Shown piece by piece: positions 49,051-58,544 of a DNA stretch of 64,000 nt. The stretch's first letter is position 1. Each line of letters starts with the position of its first letter. The stretch is from assembly GCF_014205015.1 (NCBI RefSeq), contig NZ_JACHMO010000001.1:8184001-8248000 (forward strand), read 5' to 3'. Origin of the DNA: Saccharothrix ecbatanensis. Lineage in GTDB: Bacteria > Actinomycetota > Actinomycetes > Mycobacteriales > Pseudonocardiaceae. The notes below the pieces were generated by a model, which was given only the letters and a program-made list of their open reading frames with translations, was not told the DNA's origin and did no database searches. Position numbers and translations under genes: made by a program.

Positions 49051-50562
49051 GTGCCGAAGAGCAAACGTCGTGTGCGGAAGAGGACCAAGGTCCATCCGGG
49101 CACGATGACGCCACGGCAATGGGGTTTCGCCGCGACGGCGACCGCCGCGATGCTCATCCCCGCCCTGCTGCACGGCGCCACACCGGTCGACTGGGTCAAC
49201 CTGTCGAGCAGGTCCGGGGTCGAGGCCATTCCCCCCGGTCCCGGTGACGTGCTGGGCACGCTGTCGCTGAAGGACCGGGGCGCCCTGGGCGCCACCGGCC
49301 GACTGCCCGAGACGGACGAGCTGAGCGCGGCGCTGCTCGACGACGCCGACGACCCGTCCGAGTTCGAGGACGAACTGCCCCCGCTGGACGGCGGCTACCT
49401 GCGCGAAGGGCAGCACGGCATCCCCGGCGTCATGCTCGAGGCCTACATGCGCGCGGCGGACCGGCTGGCCCGCACCACGCCCGGCTGCAAGCTGGACTGG
49501 CCGTTGCTGGCGAGCATCGGCCGGATTGAGTCCGGGCACGCGCACGGCGGCAGGGTCGCCGAGGACGGCACCACGGTCAAGCCCATCGTGGGGCCGGTGC
49601 TGGACGGCGGGCCCGGTGTGGCGGCGATCCGGGACACGGACGGCGGCCGGTTCGACGGCGACCGGACCTGGGACCGGGCCGTGGGCCCGATGCAGTTCAT
49701 CCCGTCCACCTGGGCCGGTTACGAGGCCGACGGCAACGGCGACGGGCAGAAGAACCCGAACAACATTTACGACGCCACCATCGGCGCGGGCAATTACCTG
49801 TGCGCGTACGGCGCGGACCTGAGCGATCCGGTGCAGCGCGCGCGGTCGGTGTTCCGGTACAACCACTCCGAGGAGTACGTCCGGACGGTGTTGTTCTGGG
49901 CGGATGCCTACTCGAAGGGCGTCACCCCGCTGCCGGACGTGGTCGGCTCGGACGACGACTACGGGCCCGGCGTGACCCCCGGCAACCCGGAGCAGCCCGG
50001 CACCACGCCGCCCGGCACGACCCCTCCGGGCACGACGCTGCCCGGCACCACGACGCCGCCGTCGCAGGGCACGACGAACCCGCCGACGAGCACGACGCGT
50101 CCGGGGACGACGGTTCCGCTGACTCCGACGCCGTGCCCGACCCCGACGACGACGCCGACGGAGACCACGACCACCACGCCGACGACGACGCCCACGACGA
50201 CACCCTCCGTGCCGCCGGGCTGCCCGACGCCGACCACCACCACGCCGCCCACGACGACGACCACGCCGGTGCCGACGACCACCGAGGCCCCGGCGACGAC
50301 CACCGAGCCCCCGGCGACGACTTCCGAGCCGCAGGCGACCACATCGTCCGCCGCCGCCACCCCGGAACCGACGACGCCGCAGGCCACCACCTCTGAGCGC
50401 ACGACGCCGGAGGGCACGACGCCGGAGGGCACGACGCCGGAGGGCACGACGCCGGAGGGCACCACTCCGGCGGGGACCACGGCGGACAGCGGCACGACCT
50501 CCGGCGACCAGGCCTCGTCCGCCGAGCCGTCGCCGACCACGTCGTCCATGCAGCCGAACTGA
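49051..50562 (+). CDS. Lytic transglycosylase with long Thr/Pro-rich tail
   Basis: A 503-residue exported protein. A basic N-terminus (KSKRRVRKRTKVHPG) precedes a hydrophobic segment (FAATATAAMLIPALLHGA). An SLT_2-type catalytic domain has Glu in LASIGRIESGHAHGGRVA, with DRAVGPMQFIPSTWAGYEAD and IYDATIGAGNYLCAYGADL. The last 190 residues are Thr/Pro/Gly-rich, with TTPEG repeated four times. Such tails span the cell wall and could be O-mannosylated by the Pmt of this window. GTG 49051 is nine bases after GGGGAG; GTG 49045 is the alternative. Paralogue of 43763-44608. Confidence 0.88.
   Translation: MPKSKRRVRKRTKVHPGTMTPRQWGFAATATAAMLIPALLHGATPVDWVNLSSRSGVEAIPPGPGDVLGTLSLKDRGALGATGRLPETDELSAALLDDADDPSEFEDELPPLDGGYLREGQHGIPGVMLEAYMRAADRLARTTPGCKLDWPLLASIGRIESGHAHGGRVAEDGTTVKPIVGPVLDGGPGVAAIRDTDGGRFDGDRTWDRAVGPMQFIPSTWAGYEADGNGDGQKNPNNIYDATIGAGNYLCAYGADLSDPVQRARSVFRYNHSEEYVRTVLFWADAYSKGVTPLPDVVGSDDDYGPGVTPGNPEQPGTTPPGTTPPGTTLPGTTTPPSQGTTNPPTSTTRPGTTVPLTPTPCPTPTTTPTETTTTTPTTTPTTTPSVPPGCPTPTTTTPPTTTTTPVPTTTEAPATTTEPPATTSEPQATTSSAAATPEPTTPQATTSERTTPEGTTPEGTTPEGTTPEGTTPAGTTADSGTTSGDQASSAEPSPTTSSMQPN
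50401..50460 (+). repeat. In-frame minisatellite, four perfect 15-base units
   Basis: ACGACGCCGGAGGGC is repeated four times without change, encoding Thr-Thr-Pro-Glu-Gly units of the transglycosylase tail. The period is a multiple of three, so copy-number change would keep the frame. Confidence 0.95.
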
Positions 50563-50682
50563 GCCCTCCCGGTCCGTTCACCCAGCCCTGCCGACGCCAG
50601 GCCCGCGCACGTCACGGGTCAGGCGGGTGGTGCGGCGACTAGTGTTCGGGGCAGCACCCACCGGCAGGGAAGGAACCCGGGC

Positions 50683-51633
50683 ATGGCACGCGTGGCCGCG
50701 ATCGATTGCGGGACCAACTCGATCCGCCTGCTGGTCGCCGACGTGACCACTTCGGACAGTGGCGAGCGGTCGCTGCGCGACGTGCACCGCGAGATGCGGG
50801 TCGTCCGGCTGGGCCAAGGGGTCGACGCCACCGGCGAGCTGCACCCCGACGCCATCGCCCGCACCCGCGCCGCGCTCGTCGACTACACGAACATCCTGCG
50901 CCGCAAGGGAACCGAGCGCGTCCGCATGGTCGCCACCTCCGCCACCCGCGACGCCGCCAACAAAGACCGGTTCTTCGACATGACCCGCGAAGTCCTGGGC
51001 GTCGAAGCCGAAGTCATCACCGGCGACGAGGAAGCCCGCCTCTCCTTCACCGGCGCCGTGTCCGATCTGGACCCGGGCGAAGGCCCCTTCCTCGTCTCCG
51101 ACATCGGCGGCGGGTCGACCGAACTCGTCCTCGGCGCCTGGAACGGCGTGCTCGGCGACGTCGAGGCCGCCCGGTCCGTCGACATCGGCTGCGTGCGGCT
51201 CACCGAACGCTGCCTGCGCGGCGACCCGCCGACCGAAGCCGACGTCGAGGAGGCCGTCCGGGTCACGAGGGACATCCTCGCCGAGGCGTTCGAAGCGGTG
51301 CCCACGGCGAAGACCAACACCTGGATCGGCGTCGCCGGCACCGTCACCACCCTCGTCGCGCTCACCAAGGACCTGCCCCAGTACGACCCGGCGGAGATCC
51401 ACCTGGCCCGGATCGGCCTCGACCGGATCCGCGAGACCACCGCCAAGCTGCTCACGATGAGTCACGACGAGCGCGCCGCGTTGGGCCCGATGCACCCCGG
51501 CCGCGTGGACGTGATCTGCGGCGGCGCGTTGATCGTCCGCACGCTGGCCGACCACCTGGAGTCGCGCGGAGTGACGGAACTCGTCTCCAGCGAGCACGAC
51601 ATCCTCGACGGCATCGCCTTCTCCCTCGCCTGA
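50683..51633 (+). CDS. ppx: Exopolyphosphatase / pppGpp phosphohydrolase (Ppx/GppA family)
   Basis: A 316-residue enzyme of the sugar kinase/Hsp70 fold. AAIDCGTNSIRLLVADVT is phosphate loop 1, VATSATRDAANKDRFF and GDEEARLSFTGAV follow, VSDIGGGSTELVLG is loop 2, and GVAGTVTTLVALTKDL and RVDVICGGALIVRTLADHL lie near the C-terminus. It hydrolyses polyphosphate or pppGpp; short actinobacterial forms like this match Rv1026. GGAAGGAA precedes the ATG. Ends about 140 bases before the ABC transporter operon. Confidence 0.93.
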   Translation: MARVAAIDCGTNSIRLLVADVTTSDSGERSLRDVHREMRVVRLGQGVDATGELHPDAIARTRAALVDYTNILRRKGTERVRMVATSATRDAANKDRFFDMTREVLGVEAEVITGDEEARLSFTGAVSDLDPGEGPFLVSDIGGGSTELVLGAWNGVLGDVEAARSVDIGCVRLTERCLRGDPPTEADVEEAVRVTRDILAEAFEAVPTAKTNTWIGVAGTVTTLVALTKDLPQYDPAEIHLARIGLDRIRETTAKLLTMSHDERAALGPMHPGRVDVICGGALIVRTLADHLESRGVTELVSSEHDILDGIAFSLA

Positions 51634-51773
51634 AGCTGTCAACTGGGATTGATCGTGATCAAGCCGTGACGCCGTCACCGGTATGGCCCAGCTCACTGTC
51701 GCAATAGCGTTCCTCCCACGCTTTGAAAGCGGTCGACTCTGTTCGGTTAACCCCGATCAGGTGGGAGGACCCA

Positions 51774-53396
51774 ATGTCACGTGCACGATTAGTCCCAGCG
51801 GCCGTCGCGGTCGCTTTGGTCGCGACCGCCTGCGGCGCCGCGGACACCCCGGCGGCCTCGAACACCGATGCCGCAATCACCATCTTCAACACCGAGCCGG
51901 AGAACCCGCTCGTCCCCGGCAACACCACCGAGGCCGGCGGCAGCCGCGTCCTCGACCCGATGTTCACCGGCCTGGTCGAGTACCGCGCGGAGGACGCGCA
52001 GCCGGTGAACGCGATGGCCGAGTCGATCGAGACCACCGACTCCAAGGTCTTCACCGTCAAGATCAAGCAGGGCTGGCTGTTCCACGACGGCAGCCCGGTC
52101 ACCGCGAAGAGCTTCGTGGACTCCTGGAACTGGACCGCCTACGGGCCCAACGCCACCCAGGGCGCCAGCTTCTTCTCCCAGATCGACGGCTTCGCGGCCG
52201 TCCACCCCAAGGACCCGGACGGCCGCGACGGCCCGCAGGAAGCGCCCGCCCCGACGGCGGAAACCCTGTCCGGCCTGGAAGTCGTGGACGACCACACGTT
52301 CAAGATCACCCTGTCCGAGCCGTTCGCCGTGTTCCCGGTGACCATCGGCTACGAGGTGTTCGCGCCGCTGCCGGAGGCGTTCTTCAAGGACCGCCTGGCC
52401 TTCGAGAAGCACCCGATCGGCAACGGGCCTTTCAAGTACGTCTCGCGCACGGTCGGCAGCGACATCAAGCTGACCCGCAACGACGACTACAAGGGCACCG
52501 ACAAACCGAAGTTCAAGGACCTGACGCTCAAGGTCTACCAGAGCCGTGAATCGGCCTACGCCGACCTCGTGGCGAACAACCTGGACTTCCTGGAGGAGCT
52601 GCCGCCCAACGCGTTGGCCGGCAAGCAGTACGAGACCGACCTGGGCGAACGCGCGGTGCAGCGCGAGACGCTGAACATGCAGACCATCGCGTTCCCGTTC
52701 TACCTCAAGCCCTACGACAACGTCGAACTCCGCCGCGCGATCTCCATGTCGATCAACCGCGACGAGATCAGCAAGGTCATCTTCGAGGGCACCCGCAAGC
52801 CGGCCGACGGCTGGGTGCACCCGCTGATGAAGGGCTACAAGCCAGGTCAGTGCGGCGAGTACTGCGAGTACAACCCGGAGAAGGCCAAGGCGGCGCTGGC
52901 GAAGTCCGGCTACACCGGTGAGATCGTGCTGCTGTCCAACACCGACGGCGGGCACACGGAATGGGCCGAGGCGGTGGCCAACAGCATCAAGAACACCCTC
53001 GGTGTCGAGGCCAGGTTCGCGCCGTCGACCAGCTTCGGCGAGTTCCGGCAGAAGGTGAACGCGCACGAGATGACGGGCATGTACCGGGCGGGCTGGATCG
53101 CCGACTACCCGTCGATCGAGAACTGGCTCACGCCGCTGTACCGGACCGGCTCGTCCTCGAACGACGGCGGCTACTCGAACCCGGCGTTCGACGCGAAGCT
53201 CGCCGAGGCCGACAAGGCGGCCAGCGAGGAGAAGGCGATCGAGCTGTACCTCGAAGCCGAGCGGATCCTCGCGGAGGACCTGCCGATGATCCCGCTGTGG
53301 ACGCAGAACACCATCGCCGGCCGCTCCGACCGGCTCAAGGTGGCGAACCTCGACCCGTTCCGCAGGCTGGACCTCTACACGGTGGAAGTCGCGTAG
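51774..53396 (+). CDS. ABC transporter peptide-binding lipoprotein (family 5)
   Basis: A 540-residue extracytoplasmic solute-binding protein. The signal peptide RLVPAAVAVALVATAC ends in a lipobox. The body matches DppA/OppA-type proteins: NTTEAGGSRVLDPMFTGLVE, LFHDGSPVTAKSFVDSWNWT, GNGPFKYVSRTVGSDIKLTR, LRRAISMSINRDEISKVIFE, MYRAGWIADYPSIENWLTPL and AERILAEDLPMIPLWTQNT. GGGAGGA precedes the ATG. First gene of a five-gene importer operon. The substrate is probably a peptide; nickel or other ligands cannot be excluded by eye. Confidence 0.93.
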   Translation: MSRARLVPAAVAVALVATACGAADTPAASNTDAAITIFNTEPENPLVPGNTTEAGGSRVLDPMFTGLVEYRAEDAQPVNAMAESIETTDSKVFTVKIKQGWLFHDGSPVTAKSFVDSWNWTAYGPNATQGASFFSQIDGFAAVHPKDPDGRDGPQEAPAPTAETLSGLEVVDDHTFKITLSEPFAVFPVTIGYEVFAPLPEAFFKDRLAFEKHPIGNGPFKYVSRTVGSDIKLTRNDDYKGTDKPKFKDLTLKVYQSRESAYADLVANNLDFLEELPPNALAGKQYETDLGERAVQRETLNMQTIAFPFYLKPYDNVELRRAISMSINRDEISKVIFEGTRKPADGWVHPLMKGYKPGQCGEYCEYNPEKAKAALAKSGYTGEIVLLSNTDGGHTEWAEAVANSIKNTLGVEARFAPSTSFGEFRQKVNAHEMTGMYRAGWIADYPSIENWLTPLYRTGSSSNDGGYSNPAFDAKLAEADKAASEEKAIELYLEAERILAEDLPMIPLWTQNTIAGRSDRLKVANLDPFRRLDLYTVEVA

Positions 53397-53465
53397 CACC
53401 AGGGGTTCCGCACGGGCCGGTCCGGGTTCCAGACCCGGACCGGCCCCGGCCGAGGGGAGTGCGCG

Positions 53466-54389
53466 TTGGGGCGTTACGTCCTGCGCAGGCTTTTGCAGAT
53501 GGTGCCGGTGTTCCTCGGCACCACGTTCCTGATCTACGCCCTGGTGTGGGCGGTGCCGGGCGACCCGTTCGAGGGCAAGTGCGGCGAACGGGACTGCCCG
53601 GCGTCGTACGTGGCGGCGATGCGGGACAAGTTCAACCTGGACGACCCGCTGCTCGTGCAGTACGGGAAGTACCTGCTCGGGCTCTTCCAGGGCGACTTCG
53701 GCGTCACGTCGTCGGGGCTGGAGGTCTCGGGCCGGATCGCGGCGGCGTTCCCGGTGACGGTGAAGCTCGCCGTGGTGGCACTGCTGATCGAAGCCGTCAT
53801 CGGCATCACCGCGGGTGTCGTCTCGGGCCTGCGCAACCGCGGGTTCCTGGACAGCCTGGTGCTGGTGTCCACGCTGTTCCTGATCTCCATCCCGGTGTTC
53901 GTCACCGGGTACGTGGTGCAGCTGGTGTTCGGGCTGCAACTCGGGTGGATCTCGCCGACGGTCAACTCGCCGACGTTCGGCAACCTCATCGTGCCCGGGT
54001 TCGTGCTGGCGAGCCTCTCGATGGCTTACGTGGCAAGGCTTTCGCGCGCCAGCATCTCGGAGAACCGGCGGGCCGACTACGTGCGCACGGCGTTGGCGAA
54101 GGGCCAGCCGACGCACCGGGTGGTGGGCGTGCACCTGCTGCGGAACTCGCTGATCCCGGTGGTCACGTTCCTCGGCACGGACCTCGGCGCGTTCCTGGGC
54201 GGCGCGATCGTGACCGAGGGGATCTTCAACGTCCCTGGTGTCGGAGGGCTGGTGTTCCGGTCGATCTTGACAAAGGACGGCGCGATGGTGACCGGCGTGG
54301 TCACCGTGCTGGTGTTGGTGTACCTGCTCATGACGTTGCTGGTGGACCTGCTGTACGCGGTCTTGGACCCGAGGATCCGCTATGACTAG
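53466..54389 (+). CDS. ABC transporter permease (DppB type)
   Basis: A 307-residue polytopic permease. It starts with the family hallmark MGRYVLRRLLQMVPVFLGTT and has about six membrane helices. The cytoplasmic coupling loop reads RADYVRTALAKGQPTHRVVG and the C-terminal end VDLLYAVLDPRIRYD is typical of DppB. The start is TTG 53466 after GAGGGGAG. The cytoplasmic loop after helix 1 contains two Cys (GKCGERDCPASY). Overlaps the next permease by eight bases. Confidence 0.93.
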   Translation: MGRYVLRRLLQMVPVFLGTTFLIYALVWAVPGDPFEGKCGERDCPASYVAAMRDKFNLDDPLLVQYGKYLLGLFQGDFGVTSSGLEVSGRIAAAFPVTVKLAVVALLIEAVIGITAGVVSGLRNRGFLDSLVLVSTLFLISIPVFVTGYVVQLVFGLQLGWISPTVNSPTFGNLIVPGFVLASLSMAYVARLSRASISENRRADYVRTALAKGQPTHRVVGVHLLRNSLIPVVTFLGTDLGAFLGGAIVTEGIFNVPGVGGLVFRSILTKDGAMVTGVVTVLVLVYLLMTLLVDLLYAVLDPRIRYD

Positions 54390-55281
54390 TCAGATCGCTT
54401 CACTGGTGGCGGAACAGCCGCGCGGGCTGTTCGGGGACGCCTGGCACACGTTGCGGCGGCGGCCGTTGTTCTGGGTGTCCGTGTCGTTGATCATGCTGAT
54501 GCTGTCGATGGCGCTGTTCCCGGGGCTGTTCTCGTCCGGGGACCCGAACCTGGCGGAGCTGTCACGGTCGCGTGGCGCGCCGTCGGCGCAGGCCTGGTTC
54601 GGGTACGACAACCAGGGCTACGACATCTACACGCGCGTCGTCTACGGGGCACGGGCGTCGATCGTCGTCGGGGTGCTGGCGACGCTGGGCGTGGTGCTGG
54701 TCGGGGCGTCCGTGGGGATGCTGGCCGGGTTCTACGGCGGGTGGTTGGACGCCGTGGTGTCGCGGATCGCGGACGTGTTCGTGGGTGTGCCGTTCGTGCT
54801 TGGCGCGATCGTCATCCTCACCACGTTGAACGCCGGCGGCAACGCGGGGCCGGTGCGGATCGTGGCGCAGGTGGTGCTGTCGATCTCGGTGCTGTCGTGG
54901 CCGGTGGCGATGCGGATCATGCGGTCCACGGCGATCGCGGCCAAGCAGCAGGACTACGTGAAGGCCGCTCGGGCGTTGGGCGCGTCGTCGGCGCGGATCA
55001 TCGGCAAGCACATGCTGCCCAACTGCGTCGCGCCCGTGCTGGTGTACTCCACGATCGCCCTGGGGGCGTTCATCGGCGCCGAGGCGACCTTGTCGTACCT
55101 CGGGATCGGGCTGCGGCAGCCGGTCGTGTCGTGGGGCGTGATGATCAACAGTGCCAAGGACTACCTGCGGGTCGCGCCGCACGCGTTGCTGTTCCCGGCC
55201 GGTTTCCTGACCGCGACCGTGCTGGCGTTCGTCATGCTGGGTGACGCGGTGCGTGAAGCCCTCGACCCGAAGCTGCGTTGA
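54382..55281 (+). CDS. ABC transporter permease (DppC type)
   Basis: A 299-residue permease pairing with the DppB-type gene. The N-terminal cytoplasmic stretch ends LRRRPLFWVSVSLIMLMLSM. The family sequence FGYDNQGYDIYTRVVYGARA, the coupling loop QDYVKAARALGASSARIIGK and the end LAFVMLGDAVREALDPKLR are diagnostic. The ATG lies inside the end of the previous gene (eight-base overlap), so translation is coupled. Confidence 0.93.
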   Translation: MTSQIASLVAEQPRGLFGDAWHTLRRRPLFWVSVSLIMLMLSMALFPGLFSSGDPNLAELSRSRGAPSAQAWFGYDNQGYDIYTRVVYGARASIVVGVLATLGVVLVGASVGMLAGFYGGWLDAVVSRIADVFVGVPFVLGAIVILTTLNAGGNAGPVRIVAQVVLSISVLSWPVAMRIMRSTAIAAKQQDYVKAARALGASSARIIGKHMLPNCVAPVLVYSTIALGAFIGAEATLSYLGIGLRQPVVSWGVMINSAKDYLRVAPHALLFPAGFLTATVLAFVMLGDAVREALDPKLR

Positions 55282-55297
55282 TTGCTGGGAGGCTTTT

Positions 55298-56281
55298 GTG
55301 CTGCTGGAGGTCGAGGACCTGCACGTGGAGTTCCGGACGCGGGACGGGGTGGCGCGCGTGCTGAACGGCGTGAGCTACCACGTGTCGGCCGGCGAGACGT
55401 TGGCCGTGCTGGGCGAGTCCGGGTCGGGGAAGAGCGTGACCGCGCAGGCGATCATGGGCATCCTCGACACGCCACCCGCTTTCGTGACGCGCGGATCGGT
55501 GCGGTTCCACGGTGAGGAGCTGCTGTCGGCGTCCGCGGAACGTCGTCGTGCCGTGCGCGCCTCGGGTGTGGCGATGATCTTCCAGGACGCGTTGTCCGCG
55601 CTGAACCCGGTGTTCACGGTGGGGTTCCAGATCGAGGAGCAGCTGCGGATCCGGCGCGGGATGAGCCGTGCCGACGCGCGGGCGCGGGCGATCGAGCTGC
55701 TGGACCTGGTGCGGATTCCCCTTGCGCGGCAACGCGTCCGGGACTACCCGCACCAGTTCTCGGGCGGGATGCGGCAGCGGGCGATGATCGCGATGTCGTT
55801 GGCGCTGGACCCCGAGGTGCTGATCGCGGACGAGCCGACGACCGCGCTGGACGTGACCGTGCAGGCGCAGATCATGGACCTGCTGGCGGAGATCCAGCGC
55901 GAGCGGCAGATGGGGTTGATCCTGATCACGCACGACCTCGGGGTGGTCGCGGAGGTGGCGGACCGGATCGTGGTGATGTACGCGGGGCGGATCGTGGAGC
56001 ACGCCGACGCGGTGTCGCTGTTCCGCTCGCCGGGGCACCCGTACACGGCGGCGTTGATGCGTTCGCTGCCCCGGTTGGACTCGAAGGGCACGGCCCTGGA
56101 GACGATCCGCGGGCTGCCGCCGAGCCTGCTGCGGATCCCGTCGGGATGCCCGTTCCACCCCCGGTGCCCGCGCGCGGAGGACATCTGCGCTTCGCACGTG
56201 CCGTCGGCGGTGCGGCTCGGGTTCGGGCGGACCAGCGCGTGCCACTTCGCGGAGGAGATCGTCGGTGGTACCCGTGCCTGA
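55298..56281 (+). CDS. ABC transporter ATP-binding protein (DppD type)
   Basis: A 327-residue ATPase. Walker [11 protein letters not shown], signature [17 protein letters not shown], Walker [16 protein letters not shown]-loop [15 protein letters not shown]. The C-terminal oligopeptide/dipeptide-type extension has the [14 protein letters not shown] cluster, which in relatives binds an iron-sulphur cluster. GTG 55298 is five bases after GGGAGG; the frame is open further upstream into dppC. Overlaps the next ATPase gene by 17 bases. Confidence 0.94.
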   Translation: MLLEVEDLHVEFRTRDGVARVLNGVSYHVSAGETLAVLGESGSGKSVTAQAIMGILDTPPAFVTRGSVRFHGEELLSASAERRRAVRASGVAMIFQDALSALNPVFTVGFQIEEQLRIRRGMSRADARARAIELLDLVRIPLARQRVRDYPHQFSGGMRQRAMIAMSLALDPEVLIADEPTTALDVTVQAQIMDLLAEIQRERQMGLILITHDLGVVAEVADRIVVMYAGRIVEHADAVSLFRSPGHPYTAALMRSLPRLDSKGTALETIRGLPPSLLRIPSGCPFHPRCPRAEDICASHVPSAVRLGFGRTSACHFAEEIVGGTRA

Positions 56282-57269
56282 ACTGCTCGAAGTGGTGGAC
56301 CTGGTGAAGCACTTCCCGGTGACGCGGGGGGTGGCGTTCCGGCGGACGGTCGGGCACGTGCGGGCGGTGGACGGCGTGTCGTTCACGTTGGGCGCGGGGG
56401 AGACGCTGGGCGTGGTCGGCGAGTCGGGGTGCGGCAAGTCGACCCTGGCCCAGGTCCTGATGCGGCTGGAACCGCCCACGTCCGGGTCGGCGCACTTCGA
56501 GGGCGAGCCGATGTTCTCGCTCCGGGGCGGCGCGCTGCGTCGGTGGCGGCGCGAGATGCAGATCGTGTTGCAGGACCCGTACACCTCCCTGAACCCGCGG
56601 ATGACCGTGGGCGACATCGTGGGCGAGCCGTTCGAGATCCACCCGGAGGTCGCCCCCAAGTCGTCCCGGGCCGGGCGGGTGCGGGAACTGCTGGACGTCG
56701 TGGGCCTGAACCCCGAACACCTCAACCGGTACCCGCACCAGTTCTCGGGCGGGCAGCGGCAGCGGATCGGGATCGCGCGGGCGTTGGCGTTGAAGCCGAA
56801 GGTGATCGTGTGCGACGAGCCGGTGTCGGCGCTGGACGTGTCGATCCAGGCCCAGGTGATGAACCTGCTCGCGGAGCTCCAGGGCGAGTTCGGGCTGTCG
56901 TACGTGTTCATCGCGCACGACCTGTCGGTGGTGCGGCACCTGTCGGACCGGGTGGCGGTGATGTACCTGGGGAAGATCGTGGAGATCGGCACCGAGGAGC
57001 AGATCTACCGGCATCCCACGCACCCGTACACGCAGGCGCTGCTGTCGGCGGTGCCGGTGGCCGACCCCACGCTGCGGGGCAGGCGTGACGTGATCCGGCT
57101 GACCGGCGACGTGCCGTCCCCGGTGGACCCGCCCTCCGGCTGCCGCTTCCGCACGCGGTGCTGGAAGGCGCAGGACGTGTGCGCGACCGAGGAACCGGCG
57201 TTGGTGGAACGCGTCGGCGGGCACCCGAGCGCCTGCCACTTCGCGGAGGAACGCTCGGTCGTGCCCTGA
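56265..57269 (+). CDS. ABC transporter ATP-binding protein (DppF type)
   Basis: A 334-residue ATPase that partners the DppD-type protein. Walker [31 protein letters not shown], signature [17 protein letters not shown], Walker [16 protein letters not shown]-loop [22 protein letters not shown]-terminal Cys cluster ([14 protein letters not shown]) resembles that of DppD. The GTG start is inside the preceding gene; a GTG three codons later is possible. Last gene of the operon, followed by strong hairpins. Confidence 0.94.
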   Translation: MVPVPELLEVVDLVKHFPVTRGVAFRRTVGHVRAVDGVSFTLGAGETLGVVGESGCGKSTLAQVLMRLEPPTSGSAHFEGEPMFSLRGGALRRWRREMQIVLQDPYTSLNPRMTVGDIVGEPFEIHPEVAPKSSRAGRVRELLDVVGLNPEHLNRYPHQFSGGQRQRIGIARALALKPKVIVCDEPVSALDVSIQAQVMNLLAELQGEFGLSYVFIAHDLSVVRHLSDRVAVMYLGKIVEIGTEEQIYRHPTHPYTQALLSAVPVADPTLRGRRDVIRLTGDVPSPVDPPSGCRFRTRCWKAQDVCATEEPALVERVGGHPSACHFAEERSVVP

Positions 57270-57333
57270 TTCGCAGTACCCCGGGTGGCCGGCCGCACGC
57301 GGGCACGAGCCGGCCACCTCGTGCCGGACGACG

Positions 57334-57368
57334 ACGGCCCCCGGCGCGGTGAGCGCGCCGGGGGCCGT
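57334..57368. terminator. Bidirectional terminator between the importer operon and the lectin gene
   Basis: ACGGCCCCCGGCGC (57334-57347) pairs perfectly with GCGCCGGGGGCCGT (57355-57368) around a seven-base loop. A second hairpin GGTGGCCGGC / GCCGGCCACC lies at about 57285-57318. The two genes converge here, so one structure can serve both. Confidence 0.75.
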
Positions 57369-57386
57369 TCGGAGACTCCGATCAGG

Positions 57387-57935
57387 TCAGAAGAAGCTCC
57401 AGTACTGGTCGGCGAAGTTGCCGCAGCTGTACTGGACGACCTGTGCCCGCTCCGCGGTGCCCTGCACCAGCAGGCACTTGTTGCTGTTGACGTTCTGCAG
57501 CTGGTAGCGGGCGCTTCCCTTGTCGATCAGCCGCCAGTACTGGTCGACCAAGTCGGCGCAGGCGGTCTGCATGGCGGGGGACGAGTCGCTCGTGCCCTGC
57601 ACCAGCAGGCACTTGTAGCTGTTGGCGTTGCGCAGCTGGTAGCGCGCGTTGCCCTTGTCGATGAACGACCAGTACTGGTCGTTGAAGTAGGCGCAGTTGG
57701 TCTGGATGACGGGCGCGCGCTCGGCGGTGCCCTGGACCAGCAGGCACTTCTTGCTGTTGGCGTTCTGCACCAGGTACAGGGACTGCGCGGTCGGCGGCGT
57801 GCTCACCGCCGAAGCGGTCACCGCCGCCGCGCCGTCGGCGGACCGAGCGGTGGCGGCCGTGGCGGACGGACTCGTGAGCAACACCGCGACCATGCCGACG
57901 AGTGCGAGAACTAAGCTTGTCAGACGCTTTGACAT
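57387..57935 (-). CDS. Secreted ricin B-type lectin domain protein
   Basis: A 182-residue exported protein. The signal peptide (KRLTSLVLALVGMVAVLLTS then PSATA) is followed by a short linker and three tandem beta-trefoil subunits of about 45 residues. Each has the form YLVQNANSKKCLLVQGTAER..QTNCAYFNDQYWSF. The Q.W motif of ricin B lectins is replaced by DQYWSF/DQYWRL. Cys pairs per repeat could form disulphides. Beta-trefoils usually bind carbohydrate; here the lectin stands alone, without an enzyme domain. GGGGGA precedes the ATG. Convergent with the ABC importer operon. Confidence 0.85.
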   Translation of the reverse strand: MSKRLTSLVLALVGMVAVLLTSPSATAATARSADGAAAVTASAVSTPPTAQSLYLVQNANSKKCLLVQGTAERAPVIQTNCAYFNDQYWSFIDKGNARYQLRNANSYKCLLVQGTSDSSPAMQTACADLVDQYWRLIDKGSARYQLQNVNSNKCLLVQGTAERAQVVQYSCGNFADQYWSFF

Positions 57936-58058
57936 GACATCCCCCTCATGTTGTCGGAGCGTGACCAACATAGCGAACATGCAGGTCAGCTCGTCAACTA
58001 AAGTTTAATGAACGCGACGTGACCCTGGTCACGTCGCCTGCGGGCATGAGGAGGTCGG

Positions 58059-58544
58059 GTGACACCACCGAGCGGGCGGCGCACCCTGGCGCAGGCGCTG
58101 ACCACGTTGATCGGGAAGAAGGCCGAGCGCGACGGCGAAGCCTCGGTCGCCGACCAGGTGATCGGCGAGGCCATCGGCAAGTCCCGGACCACGGTGTGGA
58201 AGCTGCGAACCGGGCAGGAGGTCAACCCCAAGATCGAGACGTTGGAGGCGCTGGCCCGCTACTTCGGTGTCCGGGTGGGCTACTTCCTCGACGAGGACAG
58301 CGCCGCGATCGCCGACGACCAGCTGGACTCCCTCGTCGCGGCGCGCCGCCTCCAGGAGACGGCGGAGAAGCACGGCGTGCGCGGCATCAACGCCCGCCTC
58401 GGTAGCCTGTCCCCGGACAGTCTCGCCGCGGTCGCGCGGCTGATCGAGCAACTTGGCGAATCCGAAGGGCAGCGGCCGTTCCCGCATGGAGAAGCGACCC
58501 CGTCCGGAACGGACCGACCTGACCGCTCTGCGCCGGCGGATTGA
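58059..58544 (+). CDS. XRE-family helix-turn-helix regulator of the ImmA/MAB_1171c module
   Basis: A 161-residue DNA-binding protein. The XRE helix-turn-helix lies in residues 25-75 (VADQVIGEAIGKSRTTVWKL then NPKIETLEALARYFGVRVGY). A helical C-terminal half follows (LDSLVAARRLQETAEKHGVR). AGGAGG precedes the GTG start. The end overlaps the metalloprotease gene by 59 bases in another frame. XRE repressors beside ImmA/IrrE proteases are often cleaved by them; here the protease would act on this protein or a partner. Regulates its own operon by analogy. Confidence 0.85.
   Translation: MTPPSGRRTLAQALTTLIGKKAERDGEASVADQVIGEAIGKSRTTVWKLRTGQEVNPKIETLEALARYFGVRVGYFLDEDSAAIADDQLDSLVAARRLQETAEKHGVRGINARLGSLSPDSLAAVARLIEQLGESEGQRPFPHGEATPSGTDRPDRSAPAD

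Noticed and set aside
50401..50460. Four perfect 15-base tandem units as a possible CRISPR array
   Set aside because: There are no spacers; the units are contiguous, in frame and encode the Thr-Thr-Pro-Glu-Gly tail of the transglycosylase. No cas genes are nearby.
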